The notes beneath the pieces are model-generated. The model was not told the DNA's origin, did not search any database, and worked only from the letters and a program-made list of their open reading frames with translations. Shown here piece after piece: positions 51,133 through 61,690 of a stretch of 64,000 nucleotides of DNA. The stretch comes from Vitrella brassicaformis (lineage: Eukaryota > Sar > Vitrellaceae): positions 1-64,000 of the forward strand of contig CDMY01000288.1 in NCBI GenBank assembly GCA_001179505.1, in the 5' to 3' direction. Position numbers and translations under genes: made by a program. Position 1 is the stretch's first letter. Every line of letters starts with the position of its first letter.

Positions 51133-53290
51133 TCACGCCTTCTCCTTGGTCGGCCGCAGCGGGAAAAACCGACCCAGCACCACTTGCGCCTCGGCTAACA
51201 CCTGAGACAAGACACACGCGACACAGGAGACGGATGGAATGCACGGATGGATGGGCGATAGCGTTGCTTACCGCAGCGCACTCATTCTCATCGGCATCAG
51301 GCAGGTCCCCATGCTTGAGCATGGTCACAAACCGTTCGGGAGTGCTTGTGCTGAACCTGACATATCCACACACGCACCATTGCGCGTTCTTCTGCTGGTG
51401 TGATGTCTGCCTTGCGTGCGCACCCGGCCGTGTGTGTGGCGTTCCTGATGCCCTGCTGCACGAGTGACTGCCATGGTGGCGCGGGAGACGAAGGGGAGGG
51501 TGGCTGCAAATACGGCTGGGGAGGGGGATGCACCAAAGTGGGGTCGATCTCACTCCTGCATGCAGTCATTCGCAGATGGATGGATGGCTCTAACCCGCCC
51601 TCACGTCTATCCTTCTCTGTCTTCTGTCTATTGTCTACCAGTGGTGTTGGGGTATGTCGTGCTGCATCCTGCACTGCAGCCATGCAAGCGACCACAGGGC
51701 ATGAAGACCCAGGCCACACCCCCTTTCAGCGTCGCCGCACTCCCACACAAATCGACTCTGCAGTGAACAACACACACATTGTGTCCATCCATTCATCGCA
51801 CAGTGGCCGTCTGGCGCTTCTGACCTTTATCCTCCCAGCGGCCCTCATCGCTCTCACAGCCGGATCGTCCCAGGGCAACGGCGCATCGACGTCATCATTG
51901 CCAGTCTCTCCCTTGTTGATGTTGTTGGCCGGTGTGTCGTCACGTGTGCCGTCGCCCTCCTTGCTGGCTACTTCGGCGGTGGATGGGCTGATGGTCTCGA
52001 GCAGCGACGCGCGGAGGTCCTCGTACTCACCCATGGCGAAATCTGAGAGCGAGGGGTGCGTGTTGTACAGCCATCTGTGTGTGTGTGTGTGTGTCAGCTG
52101 CCCACCGAATAGCCGCAGGTGTGTGTCGATGCTCAGTGGTTCCTCCATGTGCTTGGAATCGTCATACACCTGCACGGACGAGCACCGGTCCGTCGGTATG
52201 GCGTGTTGAGGTCGGGTTGTGTTGACTGGCTGAATCAATTGCTGACCCTCATGGCCTCTTCCAGGGGATTCGCATCTGCCGGCAGCCTCAACATCGCCTC
52301 TATCGCAAAGGCATACGTCTTCCCCGACACAGGCAGCTGCCTGCACGCCCACACTCACTCACACAGCCACATATAGATGAGAAATGGCACTGATTGCCTC
52401 TCTGGCTTGTGTGTAGCGTAGCGCACAAACCAGTTTTCCCTGCAGACTTGGAGCACTTGGCGGACCCTCCAGTACTCCTGGCGGTCCAGGTAGTGGTCCT
52501 GATGGATCAGAACAGCAACACACAAAGCCATCGACGTGTGTGGATGGACTCACTACATATATCAGCCGATGTGTGTACCATGATGAGGTGGATCATGAAG
52601 GACGAGGGCGGGTGGCTCAGGAACGCATTGAAGCTACGCAACACCTGTACCAAAGCACCACAGCAGCAAACACTCCCGAAGGCACATGACGCGTGTTGGC
52701 CATACATGGTTTGCGTCTACCGCACCTCCAGAGGTTCATCGAGGTTGTCAGGCTGTGTGGTGAGTGTGAGCGTTATGAGTCTGTCCGCCGTCTGCTGGTG
52801 GTCGTGCGGCCGGCCCAGGTTGTAGTAGAGGTTCAGCGCCCACAGACCCACTCGATAATCATACTCATCCTGACACCTGAGGCGCACACACCAACCGCAC
52901 AACACAGAGATGCCGTCCACTGCACATGTGCTCTGTGTATCTGTGTGCGCGCCTACACTCTCCAGACGCGAAAGAGGTGTTGCGGTCCGATCTGCGGCCA
53001 CAGGTGCTGCCTGTGCAGGAGCGTCTCCTTGAGCTCTGACGCAGCCAGCTCCGCCTTGGTCAGCTGGCGCAACACAGTCTCGCCGGTCGGCAGGCGTGCA
53101 TGCGCAGACCGAGATGTGTGTAGCCTGCGCTCACACACGCACACAAGACCAATGCGTTGCTGATGATATGATTTGCACGCATTGGTCCTTACTCCCGTGG
53201 TTGCGGCTGCTGTGATATGGCCGACTGGGGTGGTGCAAGCCTCCTGGCCGGTCCCCGGCAGCCAGCAATGAGTGGGACGCGCGTCATCAT
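51133..53290 (-). CDS. probable mitochondrial protein, family unrecognised
   Basis: The start is the ATG at 53290 (a second ATG follows at once) and the stop the TGA ending at 51133, over about ten minus-strand exons. The N terminus (MMTRVPLIAGCRGPARRL) is Arg-rich, lacks acidic residues and looks like a mitochondrial presequence. The rest is helical: LTKAELAASELKETLLHRQH, DEYDYRVGLWALNLYYNLG, VLRSFNAFLSHPPSSFM, DHYLDRQEYWRVRQVLQVC, YAFAIEAMLRLPADANPLE. Paired helices of this kind recall PPR/TPR-type repeats or a mitoribosomal protein, but I see no definite repeat. The C-terminal part has an acidic linker, a proline-rich stretch and VLAEAQVVLGRFFPLRPTKE. Two telobox-like motifs lie just before the ATG, a feature plants often use in translation-related genes. 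Confidence 0.65.
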
Positions 53291-53296
53291 AACACT

Positions 53297-53319
53297 TAGG
53301 GTTTGTAGGTGTAGGGTTT
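53297..53319 (-). promoter_or_regulatory. two telobox-like motifs
   Basis: Read on the minus strand, AAACCCTA occurs at 53297-53304 and again at 53312-53319, within 30 bp upstream of the mitochondrial-type gene's ATG at 53290. In plants this motif marks promoters of translation-related genes. Whether it acts so here is inference. Confidence 0.5.
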
Positions 53320-53479
53320 AGCCCGCACCACTGAATTCGCGACGAGAGACGGCTCTTTTTTGGCACGGACACAGCACTTTCACCTGTTTTCCCCGCTCGC
53401 CCCACGGCCACCTACACGATTTGCCCCTTCTGCCCCACTTTTGCCCCTTTTGAGTGCGGCAGAACCGCAACACAACATC

Positions 53480-53893
53480 ATGCTGCCGCTGCCGCCGAAC
53501 TTTGCGAGGAGGTCGTCGGCGACGGTCGCCCTGACGGTAGGCTGGCGGGCGTCGTATTATTTCGAGCCGCTCGTTAGCGAGCGCCAGCTGCGCAAGCGCA
53601 TCAAAGCGTTCATCACCAGCCACAGAGGCCGGCGAGATTTTCGCGATGAGACGAAGACAAGCAATACTGCGAATTTGAAGACCAGCTTTCAGAATTTCCG
53701 TCCGCGTTTGGCTTCCTGCCTTCTCCCAGCCACAGATGTTTCATTTCTTCTTCTTTTCGGACGGTTATTGGCTTGTGCTACGCCCCTCATCCCATCCCAC
53801 GCCTCCCAACTCGTCCCGACCTCCCCCGTCTCTTCCCTCCTCCACCGCCGTGCCCCGGCCAAGGTTTCCGCCGGTGACGCCTCACTTGCTTAG
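53480..53893 (+). CDS. possible hypothetical gene, divergent from the mitochondrial-type gene
   Basis: From the ATG at 53480 a frame reads MLPLPPNFARRSSATVALTV, then EPLVSERQLRKRIKAFITSH, up to a TAG at 53891-53893. The first 60 residues look protein-like and begin like an organelle-targeting sequence. Beyond that the composition is less convincing and splice sites may have been missed (a GT at the end of the first segment is possible). A downstream piece at about 54094-54150 (DEVVLFFGFAVSLSR) could be another exon. Confidence 0.3.
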   Translation: MLPLPPNFARRSSATVALTVGWRASYYFEPLVSERQLRKRIKAFITSHRGRRDFRDETKTSNTANLKTSFQNFRPRLASCLLPATDVSFLLLFGRLLACATPLIPSHASQLVPTSPVSSLLHRRAPAKVSAGDASLA

Positions 53894-54652
53894 CGCCTGC
53901 CAGGTCAGCATAGGGCTCACGCAGCTTCCTCTCGCATCAACGAGATCATCATCAGGTATGTACCTCATGCGTTATGTCTCTTGGCTGTGGCGATGGAGTT
54001 GCGCTGTATGGATGCTGTGTAGGGATGAACGTATGATGCATTTCGTGGCTGTGTGTGTGCTCATGTATCTTGTTTCGTCGTGCCTGTCTGCAGACGAGGT
54101 GGTCCTTTTCTTCGGTTTCGCCGTCTCCCTTTCTCGACACACTTCTCAGAAGGTTGGTAAGTGCCCCACTGAGTCTGATCTTCACTGCACACTTCAATGT
54201 CTTCGTCCGCTGCTGTCAGGCATGCAACCCGTTGGTCCGACGAAAAAGGAAAGAAAAGCAGACGTTTTTAATCGATGAATTGCGTATTTCGAATAATTCA
54301 TTGTTGTGTCTTGCACCTAATCGGGAGCTTCCTCCATGATGACATGGGCGACAGGAAGGTAGACGGTACCCAAGTGTATCGTGTGAGAGATTCGAAATAT
54401 GCACTTTTTCCAGCAGAAAAAGCCGTCGCTGCCGCCGCTGCCAAAGGCTCTTCACATTGTGAAGAAGACTCGAAGTTTCTCTCTTTTGTCTTGTTTCTCA
54501 GAACATCGACTGCCGCCATACGGCCGACGAAACGGGCGCCTCCATTGTGAGACTGCCAATCGTCGTAAGCGTTGCCAATGCAATGGACGAATGGATGGGT
54601 GGATGGATGGATGGATGGGATCCATAGATGGGATTTCCGTGTTTGTGTGCAG

Positions 54653-55334
54653 ACACGTTGGTCCCCACTTCTGCACAGACCAGCAGACAACTGCCCCTGG
54701 CAGCCGAAGCTGCTGGCGTCCCTCTCGAGGCAGTGCAGGAACATCAATGATGCAGCGGTGATGACACGTGTGCTCAAGGCGCTCGAGTGGCAGGTGACCG
54801 CCACACAGCCTGAGATAGAGTCCGCCAAGGAGCTCGTCCGGGAGAAAGTGAGCTGCCCACCCATCGCACCCATAAGTGAGGGACGAGAAGCACGCCCAAA
54901 GATGATATGATCTCCATTACTTTCTCTTTGTCAATCCAGGTGTGGATGATGTGCGTGCTTTCTTCGCGGCCACGGGGATGACGGGGGACCCGCTGCAGCC
55001 ATACTACCTCCCAGACGTCGACTATCCGGAGACCCTCCTCAACACCCATTATCCTGCGGTCAGCCGACATACTGCTGATGTTTGTGGCCTCTGCACGCAT
55101 GAATCGTTGTCTGTGTTGATCTGCAGATGGTGCTTGGCCAGGGAGGCTTCTCGGTGGTGCAGATGTTTGTTCGCCGGCAAAATGTACCGGAGCAGATCCG
55201 CCTGTGGCGCAACGTCGAGGCCTTCGCCGTCAAGATACTCAAGAAGGACCCCAACGAGCCCCCCTCACAACTCAAACACAAGGTGGGACGCAAGAGGAGC
55301 ACACACGACGCGAAGATACATCCCTCACACATGA

Positions 55335-55365
<31 letters not shown>

Positions 55366-55462
55366 CAGTCGAAACAGGGGTTCTCGGCTCAGCGTCGCGC
55401 CCTGATGTCCTGTACGGTGCACTCATACGAGCTGGAGCGACTTTGTGAACCTGGCGCCCATC
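54653..55462 (+). pseudogene. truncated type 2 divergent kinase (N-terminal part only)
   Basis: Exon-like segments 54653-54847, 54940-55058, 55127-55282 and 55369-55462 keep usable splice sites. They encode the N-terminal extension (LLASLSRQCRNINDAAVM; AKELVREK), the segment GDPLQPYYLPDVDYPETLL, the glycine loop LGQGGFSVVQMF, beta3 lysine FAVKILKKD and SAQRRALMSCTVHSYELE. Homology then stops: no catalytic loop, DFG or C-lobe follows, and the next sequence belongs to another family. A short upstream piece near 54500-54560 resembles the exon at 59.85 kb (GASIVRLPI, GGSIVDQPT). The third segment is duplicated at 61.5 kb. Confidence 0.65.
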
Positions 55463-55744
55463 GTAAGATTTGCAATGAATGAATGGATGGATGGATGGAT
55501 GGATGCCTCTCTATTTGATCATCTAGGTCATGCAGCCGAGTGGACGACCCCTGGCTGGGATTCCACCGCACCAGGTCCTAATATGTCCTCTGCTCTCTGC
55601 AGATGACGGCCATGCCCCCGTCTTGTCCTGCCACACGTGCACTCACGCAACGTAATGCGACGGTACGCACACAAACCATGAACGCAGTGACATTCTCTTG
55701 CCTTTCGTTGCATAACAGACGTGTGTGTGTATGTGTGTCTCTAG

Positions 55745-56650
55745 CAGCGACCATTCCAGCCCTACACGTTCAGCGGACGGGAGGCGAGAGGCCGCCCACC
55801 CGGAGGCAGCACTACAGCAGGTCGGGCCGCAAGAGCTGGCCAGTCGCTGCATCGGGCTGATGCGGAAGCCGCACGACAAGACGGAGGACGAGGCACGAAA
55901 GACCACCAAGACGTCGAGCACCACGATCGACACCCAGGATGGCTGTGGCTGGGTCCATGAGCGCCACGGCGAGGAAGCCCGAAACCGCACGACGGCAGGG
56001 GGATTAGGATTCGCACGTGATGCCATGGAGGTCAACGGTCACCAAGGTGAGACACCAACGATGTGTTTCCATCCCTTCCTTACCAATGCACCTCTGAGTC
56101 ATGTTTTGATTGTGTCTGTGCTGATTGAGTGCAGAGTTTGGACAGGGGAGGCAAGGGAGAGCCGACAGAGGCGCGGCGTTCCCGTCTGACAAGGGTAAGT
56201 GCGTGAGACAGCTGAGACGCCGTGTCTCCATCCCTTCCCCCTTCCCCCTACACGCCTCACTTATCTCTTGGGCGTGTTGGCTGGCTGCAGAGGTGACAGC
56301 CCGTCAGACAATGCAGGCGGGGGGATCCCTCGACCGGAACGACATGAATTCAGAGGCCTCCGCTGCCACAAGAAGGTGCAGGTATGATTGCATACCACAC
56401 TCACACAAATATGCCGGACGGTGCTGTGTGAATGCTTGTGTCGTGTCCATCTCTCCCGCTGTTCTCGCAGAGGGCCTTCATTGAGATGTTGAAGGAGGGC
56501 GAGGTGCGCAACAGGCAGACAGACCTTCATGCACATAGCAGCCGGAAATGCGCACATACTCGTGTGTCCCGCTTGTGTGTGTGGACTGCAGGAGGCCAAG
56601 AAGCAGCTGGAGGCTGACAAGGAGGCAATGGCAACCGGGGGAGGAGAGGC
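55745..56650 (+). pseudogene. second copy of the 31.5-33.3 kb family (VTARQT family), disturbed
   Basis: Plus-strand pieces match the minus-strand gene at 31.5-33.3 kb in the same order: VGPQELASRCIGLMRKPHD (versus VGPQELVRLGIGLMRGPHN), CGWVHERHGEEARNR, then after an intron FGQGRQGRADRG, then EVTARQTMQAGGSLDRNDMN with SEAS. Further exon-like pieces (FIEMLKEGEVRNRQ, EAKKQLEADKEAMA) run into a short repeat at 56651. The 5' part is missing or joined to kinase-derived sequence. It may be an expressed shortened gene, but its place among relics favours a pseudogene. Confidence 0.5.
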
Positions 56651-56690
56651 CATCGTTGCTTACATTTTATATTCCGCTGTCTCATCGCCT
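56651..56690 (+). repeat. short TTTTATATTC repeat, copy 1
   Basis: One of four related sites in the kinase-relic region with the core CTTACATTTTATATTCC and a CTCAT following. See also 57890, 59555 and 63531. Confidence 0.6.
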
Positions 56691-56843
56691 ATAGCCCACG
56701 CACAGTGGAGCAGCAGAGGATACGAACGATCTGCCATGTGATGCCCGTATTCGACACATTGGCAGGTATGTGCGTGTCAGTCAGGGACAGAGATGAAGAT
56801 CCATTACTGTCCGGACTCACTCCTGTGTGTGCATGGCATGCAG

Positions 56844-57909
56844 GCGGCCAGGTGGTAGCGAAGACGCCCTGCGTAGGGTACACGGCGGAGAGGCAGCCGC
56901 CGCCAGAGACCATCACGGGGGACGAGGAGTGTTCCGGACGGAGAGGGCTGGGAAGAGCAGAAGATGCACTGTGTCCTGCATGAGGCCAGGTATCCAACAG
57001 ACACGTACACGCAGACAGACAGACGTGCACACGCACGGGCTTCTCTTTGTGCCTTTTCTTCCTTCAGCGTGCTCGGCCATCTCAAGGCGGCGGGCGACCA
57101 CAAGAACGTCGTGGCCATCAGAGGCGCCCGGTTCCTCCTGGACTCGTGCGCCCTGTTCATGGCCGAGGCCAAGGGCCGCTCGCTAGCCGAGGCAAGTAGA
57201 AACAAGACACACACTCGTACACACACGGATGTTCATTTGCTGAGGTCTGCCTGAACCCATTGGTGCCTTTGTGCAGATATTGCATAGTAAGGGCGCCGTC
57301 GCAGCCGGCATCGCACTTCAGGAGAGGCTGGCCATCGTCCGGCAGCTGTTCGAGGCCGTCGCCTTCATCCACCGACACGGCGTTGTCTACCGTGACATGA
57401 TGCCAGGCAATCGTAAACAGACAGATATCTTAGAGAGAGATACACACCATCATTCAGCCGGATGGATGGACGCCCATTCACTCATGTCCATTCTCTCTGT
57501 TTGTGTGAATGTGTGTGCAGTGGTGTACGATAGGCGGTCTCGGCAGCTGACGGTGGTCGACTTCGGGTCGGCGGGCGAGCGGACGTATGTCTACGTCGAC
57601 AGCAGCTGCTATGCAGCCGTCACGCCCAAGTACCAGTCGCCCGAGCTCACCACCTCCCCGTGGCGGCACCTGCATCCCGATACCCACCCTGACGATCTCA
57701 TGGACAGCCACAGCGACGTGTGGGTGACCGCCAAAATGAACATCGAGACCGAAGTGAGGGAATCGCGATATCGCCGACTGCTAGGCCCCAAGCAGGCCGA
57801 CCAAGTGATGAGCACGGCCAGCGGGCGCATTGTCGGTAGGTCCGCTGAGCAATTCACTCATAAGTACACGCGAGACACGTGTTCTTTTTGGGTGTGTGTC
57901 TCAGCCTAA
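56844..57909 (+). pseudogene. type 1 divergent kinase copy, frameshifted
   Basis: Segments 56844-56989, 57068-57191, 57277-57412 and 57521 onward match the type 1 gene at 2.2-4.5 kb. They read VVAKTPCVGYTAERQPPPET, then a 1-nt shift before EEQKMHCVLHEAR, then LGHLKAAGDHKNVVAIRGA and ALFMAEAKGRSLAE. Next come LFEAVAFIHRHGVVYRDMMP, LTVVDFGSAGERTYVYV and YQSPELTTSPWRHLHPDTHP with DDLMDSHSDVW. The intron after 57191 has a GC donor (GAG|GCAAGT). The catalytic loop lysine is Met (YRDMMPGN against HRDVKPAN), and the C-lobe collapses soon after. It is the copy that shows Ser where the 3 kb gene has TAG. Confidence 0.7.
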
Positions 57910-57943
57910 ATATCGCCGCCTTCATTTTATATTCGCGTGACTC
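57890..57943 (+). repeat. short TTTTATATTC repeat, copy 2
   Basis: GGGTGTGTGTCTCAGCC followed by ATCGCCGCCTTCATTTTATA, at the point where the type 1 copy loses homology. Similar to 59555-59612. Confidence 0.6.
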
Positions 57944-58124
57944 ATTCGCCGCCGCGACCATGTGTGTGCCACTCCACATCAACCCCATTCATTTCGATCT
58001 ACCCCACTGCCTCAGCTTGCAAGAGGAGAGGGCATTCAAAGGGGAGAAGCAAAACGCCATCGCCTGCCACTGTTCTGCCTGTGTACGAGAGAGAGAGGCC
58101 TGCTGCAGAGGCCATCGCGTGATA

Positions 58125-59520
58125 ATGGAAGGCCTTCCGCGGAGCTCAGTAGACTTCTCAGTAGACAGCACCAACTGGCGCCGGCGGCCTAGCGCCACGA
58201 CACATCTTGAGAATGTGCCAGTGCTGCCCAACCCACTGGACCCACGCCAAGGTTAGTGTACAGCTGAACTGGCACCACATGTGCTCTGCTGTTTGCTCGC
58301 ATGCTGTGCTTGATTGTGGTGCACCCACTACTGTCAACCACTGCAGGACGGCGAGCGGCCAGCTACCCGGAGTTCGTTGACGCCGAGCCGTTTTGGCTCC
58401 CTGCCGACGGCATGCCGCCCACCTTGCCTGCAGCCTATCGGCTGTTCCACGAGGCGGCCCAGCTGCTCTACGGCCCCAGCCAGCCGGACGTCCAGTCCTT
58501 CAAGGACTTCGTCGAGAACCATTGGCTGGCGGGGCTCGTACGAGCAGCCTGGTCGGCGGCGCGGGGCGAGCGCTTCATTTGGAAGCCTCCTGCAGCGCCT
58601 TACCGGACTGATTAGTTTTCAGCGGTCGGCGGCCAACGTGTGCAGGGAGCTGGGGGTGCCGGTGGTGCGGGAGGAGGGCAGGAGCGGCCGCCGCTACTCG
58701 CCGTCCACGGCGAGCCCCACCAGCAGTGTCTGATCGACGGGATGAGGGGTAGGCGCAACGGGACGGCGCCGCTCGTTTTCAATGTCGCACACGCACACGA
58801 CAAGATGGCAGGTAGGTGTTCGATTGCACTGCATCGCATGCTGTTATTGAGGGGTTGAGTCGTCTGGCTGGTCATTTGTGCAGGCGGTGTGGTCGTCAAG
58901 AAGACGCCCTGTACGGCGTATACGGCCGACAGACAGCCGCCACAGGGGAGCATGGCCGACGATGAGTGGGACCCGAACTACTAGGAGGAGCAGAAGATAC
59001 ACTGCGTCCTCCAGGAGGCCAGGTATGATCGTACTCAGCCGGATGGCGCATATCCATCAACAATGTGCACACCGGGTGCGGTGCTCTTTGCGCAGGGTGC
59101 TGGGCCGGGTGCGGGCGGCTGGAGAGCATCGCCACCTCGTGGCCATAAAAGCGGCCGAGTCTTATCTAGATGGCAGCGCCATCTACACCAAAGAGGCCAA
59201 CGGCCGCCCCCTGCATGAGGTGAGCAGGAACCACGTGGTGGTGTGGTCGACAGGGATATCCATTCTGAGTGCACTTGTGTGCAGATAGTGTTCGAGTCGG
59301 CTGGCCTGACGAGGAGGGAGAGGCTGGCCATCGTCACACAGCTGCTGGACGCCGTCGCCCACATGCACCGACTAGGAATAGTCTATCGCGACATGAAGCC
59401 CGACAATGGTGAGTGGGTGACGGCCCGTGTCTGCATGCCCGCTCACTATCTGTTTGACTGTCTGTGTGTGTCTGTCTGTGTCTGTGTGTGTCTGTGTGTG
59501 CAGTGGTGTACGATAGGCGG
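58125..59520 (+). pseudogene. type 1 divergent kinase copy with two frameshifts and a TAG
   Basis: A possible start is the ATG at 58125. The N-terminal extension is well preserved (AAYRLFHEAAQLLYG, FKDFVENHWLAGLVRAAW) but the frame changes near 58570 (to SLLQRLTGLISFQRSAANVC) and again near 58700 (to HGEPHQQCLIDGMRG). VVVKKTPCTAYTADRQPP follows. TAG at 58981-58983 then interrupts NY*EEQKIHCVLQEAR. Next are LGRVRAAGEHRHLVAIKAA, AIYTKEANGRPLHE and MHRLGIVYRDMKPDN. Homology ends at VVYDRR, just before the DFG part, where a short repeat begins. It lacks the whole C-lobe. Confidence 0.75.
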
Positions 59521-59554
59521 TGCATGTCTCGGCGTCGCCATATTCCATTGTTTT

Positions 59555-59612
59555 GGGTGTGTGTCTCAGCCCATCGCCGCCTACATTTTATATTCGGATG
59601 GCTCATCCACAG
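59555..59612 (+). repeat. short TTTTATATTC repeat, copy 3
   Basis: GGGTGTGTGTCTCAGCCCAT then CGCCGCCTACATTTTATATT. It sits at the truncation point of the preceding kinase copy, as copy 2 does. Confidence 0.65.
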
Positions 59613-59739
59613 CAACCATCGCACAACTCGAACCATTCGCTTAATCAGTGAGCTACTCACAGTCCTTCATCACCGGCTGCTATCATTCTGCAAGACTGCT
59701 CGAAGCAGGCTGTCGTCCCCGCTACACTGTCGCGTCGTG

Positions 59740-61400
59740 ATGGAGAAGGTGCTGGAGACATCCAGGTGGTATTTTGGCGCGACTGAGCTGAGGAGGAGAG
59801 GGAGAGGGTCAACACACGGTGACGCGCCGCCTCATTGGTGACGCAGCCACGGGCGGCTCCATCGTCGACCAGCCTACCATCGTAAGCCTTACAATAGGAT
59901 GGATAGGATGGGCGAATGGATGGATAGATCATTGGATGTGATGGTGTATTTGTATGCAGACCGCCGCCACTCCTCTTCTCTTCAAACCGAGGCCAAAGTG
60001 CCCACATGGGGCCGTCCTTCTTGCCAGCATCTCGCTGCAGCTGCAGGACGTCGCGAATCCCGATAAGATGAAGGAGCTGATTGAGGCGTGGCACTGGTAC
60101 GTCAGTGCGCCGGCGGCCGAGATGCACTCTGCCAAGGAGGCGCTGCAGGCGGAAGTCAGCTGCCCGCCCATCGTAACCATCAGTAAGAGAAACACAGAGA
60201 GGCTCAGAGAGACCAGACCAATCGGCTCTGTGTCCATTCAGCCAAGGAGTCACTTCGCGCCCATTTCCAGGAGATGGGTGTGCAGGACGACCCCCTGCAG
60301 CGGCGGTATCTTCCGGGCGTGAGGTACCCCGACAGCCTCCTGCGCTATTTCTACCCGGCGGTCAGCCCACACGAGACGCTCTTGACTCTCGTCGTCTGTG
60401 TATTACATCGTCGTGTTTTGTGTGTGTCTGCAGCATGTTATCGGGCAGGGAGGGTACGGGGCTGTGCAGCTGATGGTGAGGAAGCCACGCGTGCCGCGGC
60501 AGGGTGGTGGCCGCGAGACGGGGCGTGAGGGCGAGGAGGTGGACGAGATGTGGTATGACTGCGGCGACGTGGTGGTCGTCAAGCTGCTCAGCAAGGCTCA
60601 GTACCTGAACGACACACCATACCTCATCCAGAGGGTGAGTGAGGTACCAACTGACTGGCTGCACGGGGGGCGAGCCACGCAAGCCTACATACAGTGTGTA
60701 AGTGTGTGTGTGTGTGTGTGTGAGTAGGCGAAGGAGGAGTAAAACGCCCAGCGGCGGTCCATGTCTCCATGGACCGCTCACTCCTACGCCATGGCCTGGA
60801 ACGCAGACCACACCTTCCTCATTGGCGAGTTCGTGCTCGGCAAAGACCTCCTCCGCTTCCTCCAAGACAGGTACCAACACATAACTCCCCCCCCCACCCA
60901 CACAGACACACAGCTATCTTTGTGTGGTGGTGTGGTGTGGCGTTCAGGCTGCATCTCGGAGTGCCCATAGTCATGGATGAGGTCATCACAATCAGCTTCA
61001 GTGTCCTGTCCGGCACATCGCACATGCACCGCCTGTAGGCCACCCAAATACCCACACCACCCGACACACACGACCCGACTCACACCATGGCATTGTGTGT
61101 CTTTGTCGATCAGAGGACTCTTCCATTGTGATCTCAAGCTGGAGAACATCGGGATTAGCACAAGCCTGGAGAGGAGGTGGAGTCCCGACGGCTTCAGGGT
61201 GACGGTCCCGGCGGTGACTGAAGCCAAGCTGCTGGACTTCGGTGCCGCCCGCTGCGACCTGCCGGAGTGCGCAGCCATACCCACACATGGACAGACACAT
61301 GGGGCCTGAATGGTGTGGCGTGTTTGTGTGTGTACCTTTCCAGGCGCCATCCACGTGCGTACGGCACCCCACGTCTGTATCCGCCTGAGATGCAAGGTCG
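59740..61400 (+). pseudogene. type 2 divergent kinase copy with a TAA, truncated after YGTPRLYPPE
   Basis: A possible start is the ATG at 59740. Segments encode the extension (LLASISLQLQDVANPDKM, HSAKEALQAE), DDPLQRRYLPGVRYPDSLL, glycine loop VIGQGGYGAVQLM, and VVVVKLLSKAQYLNDTPY with LIQR. The next exon begins AKEE then TAA (60740-60742) where relatives have Tyr (EYSAQRR, EYSLQR), followed by NAQRRSMSPWTAHSYAMAW and FVLGKDLLRFLQD. LHLGVPIVMDEV, catalytic loop HCDLKLEN (Arg to Cys) and LLDFGAARC are intact in layout. After YGTPRLYPPEMQ the sequence switches to a copy of the 55.1 kb exon. Confidence 0.7.
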
Positions 61401-61437
61401 CAAGGTGTCTGACTGCTGGTGTCTGACTGCAGATGGT

Positions 61438-61690
61438 CTCTGCACGCATGAATCGTTGTCTGTGTTGAACTGCAGCTGTTTCTCGATGAGGGAGGGTTCT
61501 CGGTGGTTCAGCCCTTCTGCCGGAGGCCAGATGTTCCCGAGCAGAACCGAAAGTGGCGCAACGTCGACGCGTTCGCAGTCAAAATACTCAAGAAGGAGCC
61601 CAACGAGCACTCCTCAGAACTCAAACACATGATGGGACGCAACACGAGCACACACGACGCGAAGATAGATCCCTCAAACATGATGTATGT
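61438..61690 (+). pseudogene. duplicated type 2 glycine-loop exon with lost splice donor
   Basis: This matches 55087-55345, including 40 bp of preceding intron (CACGCATGAATCGTTGTCTG). It encodes EGGFSVVQPFCRRPDVPEQN and FAVKILKKEPNEHSSELKH. The donor that reads AAG|GTGGGA in the 55 kb copy is ATGATGGGA here, so normal splicing is lost. It lies between the truncated copy before it and the next copy. Confidence 0.8.
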
